Of a stretch of DNA of 5,687 nucleotides, positions 5,075 to 5,687 are shown piece by piece. This DNA is from Comamonadaceae bacterium (GTDB lineage Bacteria; Pseudomonadota; Gammaproteobacteria; Burkholderiales; Burkholderiaceae_C). The notes under the pieces are model-generated. The model saw only the letters and a program-made list of their open reading frames with translations. It searched no databases and had not been told where the DNA came from. Location: positions 1 through 5,687 of the forward strand of contig CANJXV010000176.1 of the NCBI GenBank assembly GCA_947478935.1, given 5' to 3'. A program made the position numbers and the translations under genes. Position 1 is the stretch's first letter. Each line of letters opens with the position of its first letter.

Positions 5075-5687
5075 ACAAGTCCGCAATCGACTCCCGCTGG
5101 CGTATGACCGTGGCGCGGTTTCCGTCCACCAAGACCTCGGCGGCGCGGGCGCGGGTGTTGTAGTTACTAGCCATGCTCATGCAATACGCTCCAGCGGACA
5201 TTACCGCCAGCCGCTCGCCGGGCTGCACCGTTAGCGCGCGGTCCCGGCCAATCCAATCGCCGCTTTCGCACACTGGGCCAACCACGTCGTACACCGTGGC
5301 CTGGACCGAGCTTTGTTCTTGCGCCAGAGAAACAATGGAATGGTAGGCCTGGTACATGGCGGGGCGGGGTAAGTCGTTCATCGCCGCATCCACAATGCAG
5401 AAGTTTTTTTGCTCGCCGGGCTTGAGATACAAGACCTCGGTGAGGCACACCCCGGCGTTACCGACTAAAGAGCGGCCCGGTTCGATCATCAAGGTGTGCT
5501 CGCCCAAGCCACGCGCATCGATTTTTAGCAGTAACTTGGCCCATAGCGCATCGGCAGTCGGTGGCGCTTCGTTTTGGTACTGAATGCCCAAGCCGCCGCC
5601 GAAATCGATGTGTTCCAAGGTGATACCCGCCGCTTCAATTGCCTGCACTAAATCGAGCATGCGGTCCAGCGCGTCCAGGTAGGGCGC
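5049..5687 (-). CDS. lysA: Diaminopimelate decarboxylase LysA, C-terminal part (cut by window edge)
   Basis: The last 212 residues of the PLP enzyme that decarboxylates meso-diaminopimelate to L-lysine are visible. The frame stays open to the right edge, where it begins APYLDALDR, so the N-terminal part with the PLP-binding lysine lies outside the window. Positions count from the first visible residue. The glycine-rich PLP-phosphate loop GGGLG is at 30-34 and EPGRS at 69-73. CESGD at 140-144 supplies the Cys that completes the active site across the dimer, and AGAY at 165-168 contains the PLP-contacting Tyr. SNYNTRARAAEVLVDG (174-189) and the ending RQRESIADLF are typical of the family. The stop is TAA (complement of 5049-5051). 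It converges on msrQ, and the 26-base overlap leaves no room for an intergenic terminator. An in-frame Met at 5658-5660 is internal, not the start. Confidence 0.95.
   Translation of the reverse strand, partial: APYLDALDRMLDLVQAIEAAGITLEHIDFGGGLGIQYQNEAPPTADALWAKLLLKIDARGLGEHTLMIEPGRSLVGNAGVCLTEVLYLKPGEQKNFCIVDAAMNDLPRPAMYQAYHSIVSLAQEQSSVQATVYDVVGPVCESGDWIGRDRALTVQPGERLAVMSAGAYCMSMASNYNTRARAAEVLVDGNRATVIRQRESIADLFRGERLAE

Overview
The window looks like a piece of a betaproteobacterial chromosome, most likely Burkholderiales and plausibly Comamonadaceae. The evidence is gene content and order (tandem lipid A acyltransferases; engB divergent from a cytochrome c4 gene; msrP-msrQ followed by a convergent lysA), the form of the protein motifs, and the moderately GC-rich coding sequence. 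Genus cannot be decided from the sequence alone.

Layout. Positions 1-74 are a left-edge intergenic stretch. It carries a leftward -10-like hexamer and an inverted repeat, and its neighbouring gene is outside the window. Positions 75-1771 hold two paralogous LpxL/HtrB-type acyltransferase genes on the + strand, joined by a 4-base GTGA stop/start overlap. Positions 1772-1959 are a short convergent spacer with several small hairpins and no recognisable gene. Positions 1960-2679 (minus) encode the ribosome-assembly GTPase EngB (YihA/YsxC). An 84-base divergent intergenic region separates it from a diheme cytochrome c4 gene (2764-3396, plus). Then come msrP (3452-4441) and msrQ (4448-5074), the periplasmic methionine sulfoxide reductase and its membrane heme partner. 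From the right edge, the 3' part of lysA (diaminopimelate decarboxylase) runs leftward and overlaps the 3' end of msrQ by 26 bases.

How the genes fit together. The two acyltransferases complete lipid A in the inner membrane. Cytochrome c4 and MsrPQ are envelope redox proteins: c4 carries electrons in the periplasm, and MsrQ passes electrons to the Tat-exported molybdoenzyme MsrP, which repairs oxidised methionines. EngB (50S assembly) and LysA (lysine synthesis) are housekeeping neighbours.

Nothing here looks like a mobile element, defence island, CRISPR array or RNA gene, and I found no convincing undescribed system. The points worth a second look are regulatory or architectural. They are overlapping opposite -10 hexamers between engB and the cytochrome gene, a terminator-like hairpin plus T8 inside the first acyltransferase gene, a strong hairpin right after the cytochrome stop codon, the apparent absence of cytochrome-maturation genes (resB/ccsA) that I expected between c4 and msrP, and the msrQ/lysA tail-to-tail overlap.
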